Origin: Nitrososphaerota archaeon
GTDB lineage: Archaea > Thermoproteota > Nitrososphaeria > Conexivisphaerales > DTJL01
Direction: 5' to 3'
Assembly: GCA_021324115.1 (NCBI GenBank)
Contig: JAJPJS010000002.1
Location: forward strand, 28,613-92,612
DNA: 64,000 nucleotides
This document shows positions 1 through 10,302 of the stretch, in pieces. The number at the start of each line of letters is the position of its first letter. The first letter of the stretch is position 1. The notes under the pieces are model-generated. The model was not told the DNA's origin. It ran no database searches and saw nothing but the letters and a program-made list of their open reading frames with translations. The translations under genes were made by a program, and so were the position numbers.

Positions 1-62
1 TTAGTAGTTTACAATGGGGATATCGTCAACCCCTCGATAAGTTCAGCCATGGAGAAACCAAA

Positions 63-368
63 TTGACAAGTCTGATACAGCAAGACTTGGCTATCAATTT
101 GCTGATATTCGTGCTCGCCACGTTTCTTGGAATTGAGCTTATCCGGCATGTCTCAAGGTTGCTACATACACCTTTGATGGCTTTGACAAACGCAATCTCG
201 TCAGTTTCAATAATCGCAGCTTTGATAGTGATGTCTGAATCTGATAACAGATTAATTTTGATTCTTGTCACGATAGCTGTTGGCCTTGCGTTCACAAACA
301 TCGTCAGCGGGTTCATGATCACTGAGCGGATTCTTAGGATGTTCAGGCGGCACCAGGATAAAAATTGA
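63..368 (+). CDS. pntA2: NAD(P) transhydrogenase alpha subunit, membrane part (PntA2-like)
   Basis: Short 3-TM ORF immediately upstream of a PntB-like ORF, with 4-nt overlap. Confidence 0.75.
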   Translation: MTSLIQQDLAINLLIFVLATFLGIELIRHVSRLLHTPLMALTNAISSVSIIAALIVMSESDNRLILILVTIAVGLAFTNIVSGFMITERILRMFRRHQDKN

Positions 369-1747
369 GCCAAGATTTTGTTCAGTACCTGTATATTGCT
401 TCAATCCTACTGTTCGCTCTTTCTCTGAAGTGGATGAGTGGAGTATCGACTTCGCGTCGAGGCAATTGGTCAGCTATTTTGGGAATAGTCATTGCGATTC
501 TGGCTACGTTATTTGCTTTTCAGATTCAGAGAATTGACCTGCTCGTACTGGCCATTGTCGCAGGTAGTGTCGTGGGAGCGCCAATAGGTCTTAAGGTTTC
601 GATGACTGCTGTACCTCAACGAACTGCCGTTTCCCATGCGTTTGGGTCCTTGGCGGTTGCCCTAGTTGGAGTTTCCGAATTCCTTCAAAGAGGTCAAAGT
701 ATTGATTCGGTGACTGTAGCTGTACTAAGTGCTGAGATGATACTCGGGTTTCTCACATTTATTGGAAGCTGCATCGCATTCGCCAAGTTGCAAGGTCTGA
801 TATCAGGAAGGCCAACCGTTTACCGTGGACATAACATAGTTAGTCTTTCAATTCTGGCGGCGGCGATAGCCACAGCTGCCTTTCTTGTTCTATATCCGTC
901 CATGGAGATCTTGCTCTTTTTGATGATAGGCTTCGCATTGATATTCGGATTTTTACTTGTTATGGGGATTGGAGGTGCAGATATGCCTACCGTGATAGCT
1001 ATACTGAATTCTTATGCGGGTCTATCTGCGGCCGCTCTCGGCTTCATACTAGACAATAGACTGTTGATAGTAGCCGGCGCACTTGATGGTTCTTCGGGTC
1101 TAATTTTGGCTATGATCATGAGCCAAGCCATGAACAGGTCATTCCTGAATGTCTTGTTTGGTGGAGTTGGGGCCAAGAAGACGGATGTTGAATATAAAGG
1201 AGGACAGGAGCGTACGGCACAAACTTATGCCATTGAAGATGTTGCTACGGTGCTATCTTCTGCCAAGAGTGTTATAATAGTTCCTGGCTACGGAATGGCG
1301 GTAGCACAAGCGCAGCATGTCGTCAAAGAATTATCAGATGTTTTACTTGAAAGGGGTTGTAATGTCAAATTTGCGATTCATCCCGTTGCGGGTCGTATGC
1401 CAGGCCACATGAATGTTTTATTGGCAGAAGCCAACGTCCCATACGACCAGCTTTGGGAAATGGAGAGAATCAATTCTTTGTTCCGGGAAACCGATGTTGC
1501 AGTTGTCGTTGGAGCCAATGATGTCACGAATCCAGCTGCGAGAACTAGGCCTAATTCTCCCTTATATGGCATGCCAATTCTTGATGTCGATAAAGCCAAA
1601 TCAATAGTTTTTATAAAAAGATCGTTTGGTCCAGGTTTTGCTGGTGTGGAAAACGACCTATTTTACCTACCAAATACCATGATGGTTCTTGGCGATGCCA
1701 AGAATGTACTTACGGAACTCATCGCAAGTCTAAGGAGTATGAAATAG
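365..1747 (+). CDS. pntB: NAD(P) transhydrogenase beta subunit
   Basis: Multi-TM N-terminus plus C-terminal NADP-binding domain (IIVPGYGMAVAQAQHVVKEL, HPVAGRMPGHMNVLLAEA, VVVGANDVTNPAA). Confidence 0.93.
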   Translation: MSQDFVQYLYIASILLFALSLKWMSGVSTSRRGNWSAILGIVIAILATLFAFQIQRIDLLVLAIVAGSVVGAPIGLKVSMTAVPQRTAVSHAFGSLAVALVGVSEFLQRGQSIDSVTVAVLSAEMILGFLTFIGSCIAFAKLQGLISGRPTVYRGHNIVSLSILAAAIATAAFLVLYPSMEILLFLMIGFALIFGFLLVMGIGGADMPTVIAILNSYAGLSAAALGFILDNRLLIVAGALDGSSGLILAMIMSQAMNRSFLNVLFGGVGAKKTDVEYKGGQERTAQTYAIEDVATVLSSAKSVIIVPGYGMAVAQAQHVVKELSDVLLERGCNVKFAIHPVAGRMPGHMNVLLAEANVPYDQLWEMERINSLFRETDVAVVVGANDVTNPAARTRPNSPLYGMPILDVDKAKSIVFIKRSFGPGFAGVENDLFYLPNTMMVLGDAKNVLTELIASLRSMK

Positions 1748-1797
1748 AAAAACTGCATGGCCTTAAATCCTATCGGTAACTACATGTACGATTAGAT

Positions 1798-2637
1798 TTG
1801 GTCGAGGTGGGAATGTCGGAGGATATCAATCAAGATCTGACAACCGATATAAAGGTCATACCTACCTTCAGTTTTAACCTGGGTCATAGATCAGAACTCT
1901 TCCTGCGTCTACTTAAAACCCTGAAATATTTTTCCCGCGACTTCGTTTTAATAATGAAACCTGAATCTATGGAATCTCGCGTGCTGGATGAGAGTCATGT
2001 GTCAATGCTTAATTTTGTTCTTGAAAAAACTGCGTTTGAGACATATTCTATTGAGGGTGGGCAATTTTGTGCCTGTCTTGACGTTGATGAAGTATATTCC
2101 AAACTTTCGCGCGGTTTAAGATCAAACAAACGAGTTCAGATCATTTTCAAGCCAAATGAGCAAGAAGGCGATCTCTGCATGAATTTTGAAGGAAATAGAC
2201 TAATGGAATATACAATGAAGTTTCAAATTGAAAGTGCTTCGCCTCCTGATATTCCGAAGGTGGATTTTAAATCGAAGCTAAGAATGAATGCTTCGTTACT
2301 GAGAGATACTTTAGAGGATATAAGAATAGTTTCTGATAAGGTGAAACTCATTTCAAGTCAGGATGGCCTCGAATTTGTTGCAAGCTCCGATAATGATAGT
2401 GCAAAAAGTGTCATATTGTCTGGATCATATCAAACCTACGACTTTACAGGTGAAGCTAACTGTGAAGCAGAATACGATATTAATAGAATCATAACATTTC
2501 TAGATTCGATGAAGCCGGCTGTCATAGACCTGGAGTTCGGCAATCAGGCGCCGCTAAGAATTCATGAGGAGTTCAGGAGTGGAAGCTATAATTTCGGTTA
2601 TGTAGCTATGTACTTGGCTCCTATGGTCAATGAATAA
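1798..2637 (+). CDS. pcn: DNA polymerase sliding clamp (PCNA)
   Basis: Two-domain PCNA-like sequence (MKPESMESRVLDESHVSMLNF, LRMNASLLRDTLEDI, YDINRIITFLDS, VAMYLAPMV); start may be the internal ATG. Confidence 0.8.
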   Translation: MVEVGMSEDINQDLTTDIKVIPTFSFNLGHRSELFLRLLKTLKYFSRDFVLIMKPESMESRVLDESHVSMLNFVLEKTAFETYSIEGGQFCACLDVDEVYSKLSRGLRSNKRVQIIFKPNEQEGDLCMNFEGNRLMEYTMKFQIESASPPDIPKVDFKSKLRMNASLLRDTLEDIRIVSDKVKLISSQDGLEFVASSDNDSAKSVILSGSYQTYDFTGEANCEAEYDINRIITFLDSMKPAVIDLEFGNQAPLRIHEEFRSGSYNFGYVAMYLAPMVNE

Positions 2638-2677
2638 TTTTCAATTCACTCATGTTAGCTTTATCTATACGTGATAT

Positions 2678-2917
2678 ATGAAATCTGGACGGTCAATGTC
2701 AAAAACCGGCGAGACCTTATTGGCCCTAGGTATAGTACTTCTAATATCAGGAATCATTTTTGCTCTGCAAGGCTATGGACTAGTCGGTGGTTCGTTTATG
2801 AGCGGAAATCCCTTCTGGTTATATGCTGGTACAGGTATAGCATTATTCGGTTTGGCGGTCGCTGCATTAGGCTACATTATGGGTATGAACCTCCCAGTCA
2901 AAGAGAAAAAACAATAA
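2678..2917 (+). CDS. small membrane protein, 2 TM
   Basis: 79-aa ORF with two hydrophobic segments. Confidence 0.5.
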   Translation: MKSGRSMSKTGETLLALGIVLLISGIIFALQGYGLVGGSFMSGNPFWLYAGTGIALFGLAVAALGYIMGMNLPVKEKKQ

Positions 2918-3235
2918 TTTGCCTTAACCGTAAAGACCATTGCGACGAAGTTCTGAAATTCGATGGTGGATGCGATAATCTATCTATGCAATTTATTCTT
3001 GTTATGCTGGATTCTATACCATTAATGACTGCTTAATCCAATGAAACCTTGATCTGTTTTTGTCTTATTTGCGAGAGATTTTATTTTTGAACGGAATACT
3101 ATTGAGGTTGTCCCGCACAACGCTGTTTTATGGATCGACTCCTTCGGGATTGAAGCATTAAAGCCTTGCATCATCAAAGTAATTCCTTAGGTATTATGGC
3201 AAACAAGTTAAACCTCTTTCTCTTGCGCGGTTGAT

Positions 3236-4141
3236 ATGGATAAACCAAAGTTTGGGGTGCATATAGGAATACAGGAAGAGACCAAAGTGGACGATATTCT
3301 GTCTTTAGCTGAATTCATAGAGAATAGAGGCTTTGATGCCGTGTTTGTTTCGGATAGCTTCTCCACCTATCATGAACCATTAGCCACTTTGGCCATGCTC
3401 GCAACGGGCTCGAAAAAACTATCCTTGGGTACATGTGTGTATATCCTTCCCCAAAGGCATCCGCTTTTGGTGGCTAAACAGACAGCTTTCATCCAACGGA
3501 TTTCAGGAGGAAGGTTGATTTTGGGGATTGGAGTAGGTTGGAGAGACAATGAATTTGAAGCATTAGGTGTGCCATATAATAAAAGAGGGCTGGTTACTGA
3601 TGAGGCTGTAAACATTCTTAAGATGGCGTGGGATAAAGGATATGTAGATTTCTCAGGTACGTGGTTCAAGATTCACGAGATAGAAATCAACACCAAAGTT
3701 CACACTCGACCCAAATTATGGATAGGGGGTAACACGAGTCGTGCGTTGACGCGAGCGGTCAAAATGGGTGATGGTTGGGTCCCAACAGATTTTGCCGTAT
3801 CAGATTATGGTACGTTTTCCTCAAGTTTGACGTCGGGGCTTAAGAAATATGAACGAGATGTAAATGATTTTGTTGTTGCTTCACATTTAATGCTTCTGAC
3901 GTCCAACGATGATACGAAAACAAAACTTATGGCAGATAGAATTGCTACTCAATTTGGGTCAACTCCCGAGGAAATGAAAGAATGGGCTCTTGTGGGAACA
4001 CCTTCTGAGCTGGTTGACAAAATAGTCCAGTATCAAAACGTGGGTGTCACTTACCATGTCTTATCTGTCTGGGGTTTACCCATGGATCAGGTCAAGGAGG
4101 TATTGGATGTATTCGCCTCCAAAGTAATTGAAAGTTTGTAG
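3236..4141 (+). CDS. LLM-class (F420-dependent type) oxidoreductase
   Basis: Luciferase-like motifs (KLSLGTCVYILPQRHPLLVAKQTA, GGRLILGIGVGW, KLWIGGNT). Confidence 0.88.
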   Translation: MDKPKFGVHIGIQEETKVDDILSLAEFIENRGFDAVFVSDSFSTYHEPLATLAMLATGSKKLSLGTCVYILPQRHPLLVAKQTAFIQRISGGRLILGIGVGWRDNEFEALGVPYNKRGLVTDEAVNILKMAWDKGYVDFSGTWFKIHEIEINTKVHTRPKLWIGGNTSRALTRAVKMGDGWVPTDFAVSDYGTFSSSLTSGLKKYERDVNDFVVASHLMLLTSNDDTKTKLMADRIATQFGSTPEEMKEWALVGTPSELVDKIVQYQNVGVTYHVLSVWGLPMDQVKEVLDVFASKVIESL

Positions 4142-4258
4142 TTTTCTCCTGTGGCATTCTATAGGCATCCCTGTTGGAATGCAAATTTTGCTTGTAATGC
4201 AATAGCCCGGATTGCTTGCAACCAGAAGGAGAAATGTTTAGGCTTCCAGTTCTGTCGT

Positions 4259-5230
4259 TCACAGATCCAGTACGACGCCTGGGATTTTGGGGAATGGTTG
4301 TACTCGTTCTATGTTTTTCGCGTCGCAAAGCCAAGTAACAAGTCTCTCGATTCCTATTCCAGCACCAGCCGAAGGAGCCAGCTTACCTTCTTTCGCTAAA
4401 TACAACAATTCCTTGTACAAGTCTACATTAACACCATCCCGTTTCATTTTGCGTATTATTTTTTCATATTCCCATTCCCTCTTTGCACCTGATAGAATCT
4501 CACCATACTTTGGTACGAAAAGATCGTAATTGTCCCATTTCCCTGTTTCAGTATCTTCGAAATCATAAAATTCGCGTGGAATGTTTCTCACCCAAACCGG
4601 CGTCTTGATTGATCTGATTATTTCATCCTCCCAATATTGGCCGTGCGACCTTTGGAGTTCTTGAGCATCAAATATGGGAAATCCTTTTTTGGGTAATTCT
4701 ATATGTTTAAGCAAACCATTATTCTTTGTGTCATCATAAAGGTCTCTTCTTACATCATGTATCAAATCCTGCAGCAATTTTTCTACCATCTTCTTGACGG
4801 TTTCGAAGTCACCATTCTGTATTTCAAAGTCTAGTTGGGTGAATTCATATGCATGCCAGCCGGTTTTCTGTCTTTCTCTCTTTTCGATTCGCACGTTTGG
4901 GGAGACGATGAATAGTTTAGGATGCAGTAATGAACAAAATACCATTTTATGAATTATCATGCTTGTTGTCATCCTCACTTGGTGGCCGTAGATTTCTGCT
5001 TCGATCCGTTTTTCGATTGAAGCGCCGGGGTCCGGCCACAATGGATCTGTCGATTTTGAGAGAATAACAGGTAGTGTCCAAACAAAACCTGATTCGATCA
5101 GTTTACTGACCAAAGAATTGAGGGTATAACTCAATACTTTAGTTGTCATCCTCTTATATGCTAATGACCGTCGGTCAAGCTCGATCAGGCTTTGCGCTTT
5201 GGACGGGAAAACTCCGATTTCAGTACTCAC
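4259..5230 (-). CDS. archaeal asparagine synthetase A-like / AsnRS-related class II protein lacking an anticodon-binding domain
   Basis: Class II aaRS core (TRSMIIHK-like, FTQLDFE, GAGIGIERLVTWLC) without N-terminal OB fold. Confidence 0.8.
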   Translation of the reverse strand: MSTEIGVFPSKAQSLIELDRRSLAYKRMTTKVLSYTLNSLVSKLIESGFVWTLPVILSKSTDPLWPDPGASIEKRIEAEIYGHQVRMTTSMIIHKMVFCSLLHPKLFIVSPNVRIEKRERQKTGWHAYEFTQLDFEIQNGDFETVKKMVEKLLQDLIHDVRRDLYDDTKNNGLLKHIELPKKGFPIFDAQELQRSHGQYWEDEIIRSIKTPVWVRNIPREFYDFEDTETGKWDNYDLFVPKYGEILSGAKREWEYEKIIRKMKRDGVNVDLYKELLYLAKEGKLAPSAGAGIGIERLVTWLCDAKNIERVQPFPKIPGVVLDL

Positions 5231-5286
5231 ACAAAAACAGAATCAAGCAATGATTAAAAGCATTATGCCCGATTATCCGGCAAATT

Positions 5287-5299
5287 GCTATCATATAGC
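5287..5299. promoter_or_regulatory. candidate operator palindrome GCTAT-CAT-ATAGC between the divergent AsnA-like and Lrp/AsnC genes
   Basis: Perfect 5-bp arms, just upstream of a TATA-like AAACTTTATATC. Confidence 0.4.
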
Positions 5300-5335
5300 T
5301 AAACTTTATATCTATTCTTAGCAATATGCCAGGAC

Positions 5336-5773
5336 ATGGACGAAAAGGATGTCTCAATACTAGAAATGCTGTTACAAGATAGCAGAATCAATGTTACGAA
5401 TATGTCTCAACAATTGGGGATACCAAGAGCCACCATCCAAGACAGAATCAAAAGAATGGTCAAGAAAGGAATCATCAAGAAATTCACGATAAAACCTGAT
5501 TATGGCAAACTCGGTTTGAATGTTACCTCTTATGTGTTTATTGCTTTTGCAGGAAATGTGGAAGTCTCTCAACGATCTTTAGCATATGATATTGCCAAGA
5601 TACCAGGAGTTTATGAAGTCTCCGTAATATCAGGAGAATGGGACATACTGTTGAAGATACGAACTGCAACCGTGGAAGAAGTTGGGACTTTGGTCATTGA
5701 TAGATTAAGAAGCATGCGCGGAATCCTTAAAACAGAAACGTGCGTAAGCTTTCAAACCATAAAGGAAGAATAA
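5336..5773 (+). CDS. Lrp/AsnC family transcriptional regulator
   Basis: HTH (VTNMSQQLGIPRATIQDRIKRMVKKGIIKKFTI) plus RAM domain. Confidence 0.93.
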   Translation: MDEKDVSILEMLLQDSRINVTNMSQQLGIPRATIQDRIKRMVKKGIIKKFTIKPDYGKLGLNVTSYVFIAFAGNVEVSQRSLAYDIAKIPGVYEVSVISGEWDILLKIRTATVEEVGTLVIDRLRSMRGILKTETCVSFQTIKEE

Positions 5774-5848
5774 AAACTACCGTTTTTGTATCGATAAGCT
5801 GTAAATTTTAGAGTGCGCCCTTTATACCGGCGTTTGTAAGTCATATGC

Positions 5849-7168
5849 ATGAATTCACGAAGAAGGGTTCTGATTTTGGGGGCGGCGGGCCGTGACTTTC
5901 ATAATTTCAATGTATTCTTCAGGAATAACGAAGAATATGAAGTTGTAGCCTTTACGGCCACTCAGATTCCATATATCACCAACAGAGTCTATCCAGCCTC
6001 GCTAGCCGGTCACCTTTATCCACATGGAATACCAATCTTCCCTGAAGATCAGCTAGAGAATCTGATCGAAAAACATGATATCAATGATGTGTTCTTCTCA
6101 TACAGCGATGTATCGTATGAGTATGTAATGCGATTAGGTGCAATCGCGATGGCCAAAGGAGCTTCCTATCACTTTATGGGTCCAAAAGATACCATGTTGC
6201 GCTCCTCGAAACCTGTAATCGCAGTGGTGGGGGGAAGGACAGGCGTCGGTAAAAGCACGATATCGAGATTTGTATTTTCTACACTCAAATCTGCAGGTTG
6301 GAATCCTTCTATAGTAAGGCATCCAATGCCGTATGGTTCCTTTGATAGAGAAGTAGAAAGATACGAAACAGTGGAAGATGTACTGAACTCTGGCATAACT
6401 GTTGAAGAGATGGAAGAATATATCCAACATGTCGAAAATGGAGGGGTTGTTTTTTCAGGAGTCGATTATGAAAAGATACTCAAAAGTGCGGAAAGGGAAG
6501 GTGATATAATAATATGGGATGGAGGCAATAATGATATGTCATTCTTTAAGCCAGATTACACCATAACTGTCCTGGATCCTTTGCGTCCGGGCGATGAAGC
6601 GTATTACTATCCAGGTGAGATTAACGTAAAGGCTGCCGACGTTATAGTCATAAACAAGGTTAATGTCGCGAATAAAGAAGATGTTGACAAAGTTGTTAAG
6701 AATGCAATGAAACTGAATCCAACAGCCTCTATATCTTTGGTCGAGTCAATTGAATCATTAGATAAACCAGAACTCGTCAAAGACAAGAATGTTCTTGTCA
6801 TAGAAGATGGACCTTCTGTAACTCATGGTGGACTTAAGGATGGTGTGGGTGCTCGTGCTGCTATGTTGTTTGGAGGCAAGCTGGTAGACCCGCGTCCTTA
6901 TGTCGTAGGCTCCATCAAAGACTCATACTCGAAATTTACCCAAATGGGGTCTGTAATGCCTGCATTGGGATATAGCAAACAGCAACTTCATGACCTCGAA
7001 GTTTCGATAAACAGTGTTCCTTGCGATGCCATAGTATTGGGTACTCCCGTGAATCTCTCTCGAATTCTTTCTATAGAAAAGCCTGTAACCCGTGTAAGAT
7101 TCAACGCTAAAGAGACAGGGGCGACAAGTCTCAGCAAGCTGATATTAGCACGCTTTCAACATAGATAG
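5849..7168 (+). CDS. cyclic 2,3-diphosphoglycerate synthetase-like P-loop protein
   Basis: P-loop GGRTGVGKST, DGGNNDMSFFKPDYTITVLDP; family-typical N-terminus RVLILGAAGRDFHNFN. Confidence 0.82.
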   Translation: MNSRRRVLILGAAGRDFHNFNVFFRNNEEYEVVAFTATQIPYITNRVYPASLAGHLYPHGIPIFPEDQLENLIEKHDINDVFFSYSDVSYEYVMRLGAIAMAKGASYHFMGPKDTMLRSSKPVIAVVGGRTGVGKSTISRFVFSTLKSAGWNPSIVRHPMPYGSFDREVERYETVEDVLNSGITVEEMEEYIQHVENGGVVFSGVDYEKILKSAEREGDIIIWDGGNNDMSFFKPDYTITVLDPLRPGDEAYYYPGEINVKAADVIVINKVNVANKEDVDKVVKNAMKLNPTASISLVESIESLDKPELVKDKNVLVIEDGPSVTHGGLKDGVGARAAMLFGGKLVDPRPYVVGSIKDSYSKFTQMGSVMPALGYSKQQLHDLEVSINSVPCDAIVLGTPVNLSRILSIEKPVTRVRFNAKETGATSLSKLILARFQHR

Positions 7169-7213
7169 ATGGATCTACAACGTATCCCCTTATGAAGTTA
7201 AAACGTGCTTCGG

Positions 7214-7642
7214 TTACAACTCTGTGTATTTCTTGTTCGACCCTTTTGACTTGTCGACAGGATATCTTATCTCATTTAATTTCATCTTTTCCAGAAAAGC
7301 CTCTGTCAGGTCCGTCCCTGTCATCTGAGAAAAACGCAGGATGAAGAAAAGAACGTCCGCTAATTCGTGTTTAATTTGGTTTGCCATCAGCTGGTTTCCT
7401 AGAATTTGTTTTACTTCTTTATCTGTCTTGAAACGAAAAATCGCCAACAATTCAGACCCCTCTGTTACTATGCCGATCGATAGATCCTTCGGGTTGTGAA
7501 ACTTTGCCCAGTCCCTTTTTGTGCTGAATTTATCTGCAACTTCTTTCAAAGCTTGAATCGTGGTCTTATCATCACTTGTTAAAACCAATTTTCTTGAGTG
7601 TTGTCTCTCGTTCTGGCCATATAAAGTGTTTTCATCCTGCAA
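7214..7642 (-). CDS. MazG-like nucleotide pyrophosphohydrolase
   Basis: FHNPKDLSIGIVTEGSELLAIFRF and KHELADVLFFILRF motifs; true start may be internal. Confidence 0.8.
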   Translation of the reverse strand: MQDENTLYGQNERQHSRKLVLTSDDKTTIQALKEVADKFSTKRDWAKFHNPKDLSIGIVTEGSELLAIFRFKTDKEVKQILGNQLMANQIKHELADVLFFILRFSQMTGTDLTEAFLEKMKLNEIRYPVDKSKGSNKKYTEL

Positions 7643-7807
7643 GGCAACCTACAAACGAATTGGGGGATACGGCCCCTTTTGATGACAAGTCATCCTCAAC
7701 TCAATACGATTCAAACGATTTAGCCTAATGTGACTGAACGATCAAAACCTGTTAATCTGGGAAAAGGCTAAATAGCATAGTTTAGGGGTCACTCAAAGTG
7801 GCTCTAA

Positions 7808-8125
7808 TTGGAATATGTGTACGCTGCGTTAATGCTTCATAAATTGGGGAAACCCGTAAATGAAGAGAGTCTGAAAAATGTGGTATCTGCGGCTGGTGCT
7901 CAACCTGATGATGTTAAGATAAAAGCTCTGGTTGCCGCTCTGAGCGAAGTGAACATAGACGAAGCTCTCAAGACTACGTTTACGATGCCGGTAGCTCCAG
8001 TTGCTGCTCCGTCAGCGACGGGCGCAGGTGCTGGTGAACAGAAGAAAGAAGAAAAGAAAGAAGAGAAAAAGGAAGAGAAGAAGGAAGAGGAAGCACTGGA
8101 AGGTTTAGCGGCGCTCTTCGGTTAA
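7808..8125 (+). CDS. rpl12: 50S ribosomal protein L12 (P1)
   Basis: [16 protein letters not shown], Ala-rich hinge, K/E tail, terminal [13 protein letters not shown] start. Confidence 0.95.
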   Translation: MEYVYAALMLHKLGKPVNEESLKNVVSAAGAQPDDVKIKALVAALSEVNIDEALKTTFTMPVAPVAAPSATGAGAGEQKKEEKKEEKKEEKKEEEALEGLAALFG

Positions 8126-8194
8126 ATCCTTCTGATGTATTATTACACTTCAAGTATTCATTACATTAAGGCATTAGCTTATGTAGTATCTTTC

Positions 8195-9076
8195 TTATTC
8201 AGAAAATCCTTTGTTTTTCGCTAACTGTAGGATTGCGTATGCCTGTAGTTCAGCACCCTTTAGAATGGTTTCAGCAGTATCCTTGGTCACATAGTTGGCT
8301 TTTGTGGCCAGACTGAGAGCCTTGGTTACTGAGTCGACCAAAAGTACTGTTGTGACTTCCTTATTAGCTGGATATGCTGAACTGACGGACAGATTAAAGG
8401 CGTTCCTGGCTGCATTAATGAAGTCATTAGTAAATTGAACTATATCTATATGTACATCCTTGCTGGTCAAAATCATGTTATTCCAATAGATCAAGCTCAA
8501 AGTAAGACCAGCCTTGATCGGTTTTATGTTAAGTTTAGAGAGTAAAGAAGCAAGCCTAGGTGTTATAACATCTCCCGGTTGGGCTACAATGGTATCCTTA
8601 GTTACCCATATACTCCCGCCTTCTATTTTCGTAATAACCTTGCAGTCCTTGAATTCACTCAGAACGGGTCCGGGAGCCAGACCCGTATTTCCTGCCGGCA
8701 CGGTAATTGCGTCCGTTGTTACGTCCCCTGCTTTAGCTGGAAGAAGAACCTTGTTCCTCTCAAGCATCAGATTAAGCTTGAAAGGATTCATGTCAGTGAA
8801 TATGTAAAGATATTGACCCTTTATGGAGTCCGTCAAGCTTTTCAGATTGGGTCTGTCGATTTGGGACAATCCTTTAATTGCAATCTTGTTTTTGACCACC
8901 AGAAGCTCAAGTTGGCCTCTCATACTCTTACGCATTTCCATTATTTGAGTTGACCTTACCTTAGTTAAGTTCGCCATAGCTATAACATGATATTTTTGTG
9001 CCAGGGCCATGAGTTTGTTAAGCTGTTTGACCTTCTTTGCAGGATATTGCTTAGAGACGGTTGCCATCCCTTTCAC
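8195..9076 (-). CDS. rpl10: 50S ribosomal protein L10 (P0)
   Basis: P0 body (VVKNKIAIKGL, VPAGNTGLAPGPVLSEFK); ends without the charged ..LFG tail. Confidence 0.93.
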   Translation of the reverse strand: MKGMATVSKQYPAKKVKQLNKLMALAQKYHVIAMANLTKVRSTQIMEMRKSMRGQLELLVVKNKIAIKGLSQIDRPNLKSLTDSIKGQYLYIFTDMNPFKLNLMLERNKVLLPAKAGDVTTDAITVPAGNTGLAPGPVLSEFKDCKVITKIEGGSIWVTKDTIVAQPGDVITPRLASLLSKLNIKPIKAGLTLSLIYWNNMILTSKDVHIDIVQFTNDFINAARNAFNLSVSSAYPANKEVTTVLLVDSVTKALSLATKANYVTKDTAETILKGAELQAYAILQLAKNKGFSE

Positions 9077-9729
9077 TCACCTGCTATTGCAACTTTCTTG
9101 ATTGGGCCCATCGTAAGCTTCACACCTATAGCCTTGACAGACTTCAGTCCATTTGGAACCTTTCTTTCCAAGGCCTCGAGCACCGCCATCGCATTTGATG
9201 CTAATTTATCATCATCCATATCTTCTTCGCCTATCCTGCATGAGATTCCTCCGTGGCCGCGTGCCCTGATTCTTGTGCTTCCCTTGAGGCGTTCAACCAG
9301 TTGATCTACAGGAGACGTAAGTGTTATCGGTAATGGCATCTTCCCACGCGGTCCTAGAAAAGGGCCAAGAGACTTGCCTATCTTTGGCATCAGGCTAGTT
9401 TCTGCCATAAAGAAATCAAAATCGCGTGCAAGCTTCTTGGAGTCTTTTTTGTTAGTGGTAAGCCTATCGATTTCATCGCCCGCAATGACGGTATCGGCTC
9501 CGGCTCGTTTGGCTCTCAATCCAAGTTCGCCAGTCGCGATAACGGCCACGCTTGCCTGTCCTCCAGCGTGCCCGGGTAGCGAGACTATTTCGTTAACATT
9601 CACGTCTTGTAGCTTTACCCTGTGACTGTCTAACATCACGTAAAATTCTACGCTCTGCTTGAATTTCCTGCTTGGTGTCTCTGATTTGGCTTTCTTCACA
9701 AGTTCTACAATCGTGCTCTTATCTATCAA
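9073..9729 (-). CDS. rpl1: 50S ribosomal protein L1
   Basis: MPKIGKSLGPFLGPRGKMPLPI; ribosomal cluster. Confidence 0.95.
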   Translation of the reverse strand: MIDKSTIVELVKKAKSETPSRKFKQSVEFYVMLDSHRVKLQDVNVNEIVSLPGHAGGQASVAVIATGELGLRAKRAGADTVIAGDEIDRLTTNKKDSKKLARDFDFFMAETSLMPKIGKSLGPFLGPRGKMPLPITLTSPVDQLVERLKGSTRIRARGHGGISCRIGEEDMDDDKLASNAMAVLEALERKVPNGLKSVKAIGVKLTMGPIKKVAIAGE

Positions 9730-10226
9730 GATCCAACACCTTCATTGAAAAGTGAATCCCATTTTCCTTCATTAATCTCCTTCATAACCTCTCTCGGGTC
9801 CTTGTTTTCCACATTTACTCCCATGCTTATACATGAACCCAGAAGTTCCTTGGCTGCGGCCTTGAGTGATGTGGCATATGTTTTACCGAGTTTAATTCTT
9901 GCTAACTTCAGAAGTTGATCGGCGGTGAGATTACCTATGGACTCCTTCTTTGGGGTGCCCGTTCCTTTAGGAATCTTTGATTCTTTTGCGATTAAAGCTG
10001 ATGAGGTCGGAAGTCCAACCTCTACATCAAAAGATTTGTTTTCTACATTCACGGATACCTTTACAGGTACACGCATCCCAGCATAATCTGCAGTCATCTC
10101 GTTAATTTTCTTAACGACCAGCATGACATTAACACCCAGCGGCCCTAACGCTGGACCGAGCGGGGGGCCTGCATTCGCCTCGCCTCCCGTTACCAATAGA
10201 TTGATTATTTTATCTTCTGGCAACAA
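9726..10226 (-). CDS. rpl11: 50S ribosomal protein L11
   Basis: VTGGEANAGPPLGPALGPLGVNVM. Confidence 0.96.
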   Translation of the reverse strand: MLPEDKIINLLVTGGEANAGPPLGPALGPLGVNVMLVVKKINEMTADYAGMRVPVKVSVNVENKSFDVEVGLPTSSALIAKESKIPKGTGTPKKESIGNLTADQLLKLARIKLGKTYATSLKAAAKELLGSCISMGVNVENKDPREVMKEINEGKWDSLFNEGVGS

Positions 10227-10302
10227 AGCTCACCGACGTAAAGAGTGTTTCGGAAACTCCTTCTTAGCCCCATAATTTAGGGGCTTTTAACCTTATAGAT
10301 TA

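Noticed and set aside
8041-8090. AAGAAAGAAGAAAAGAAAG repeats in L12 as a tandem repeat or CRISPR-like feature
   Set aside because: Encodes the normal K/E-rich stalk tail of L12.
8579-8953. ORF antisense to L10 and similar antisense ORFs (e.g. 9374-9625, 13164-13373)
   Set aside because: Opposite a well-supported coding gene; codon mirror artefacts.
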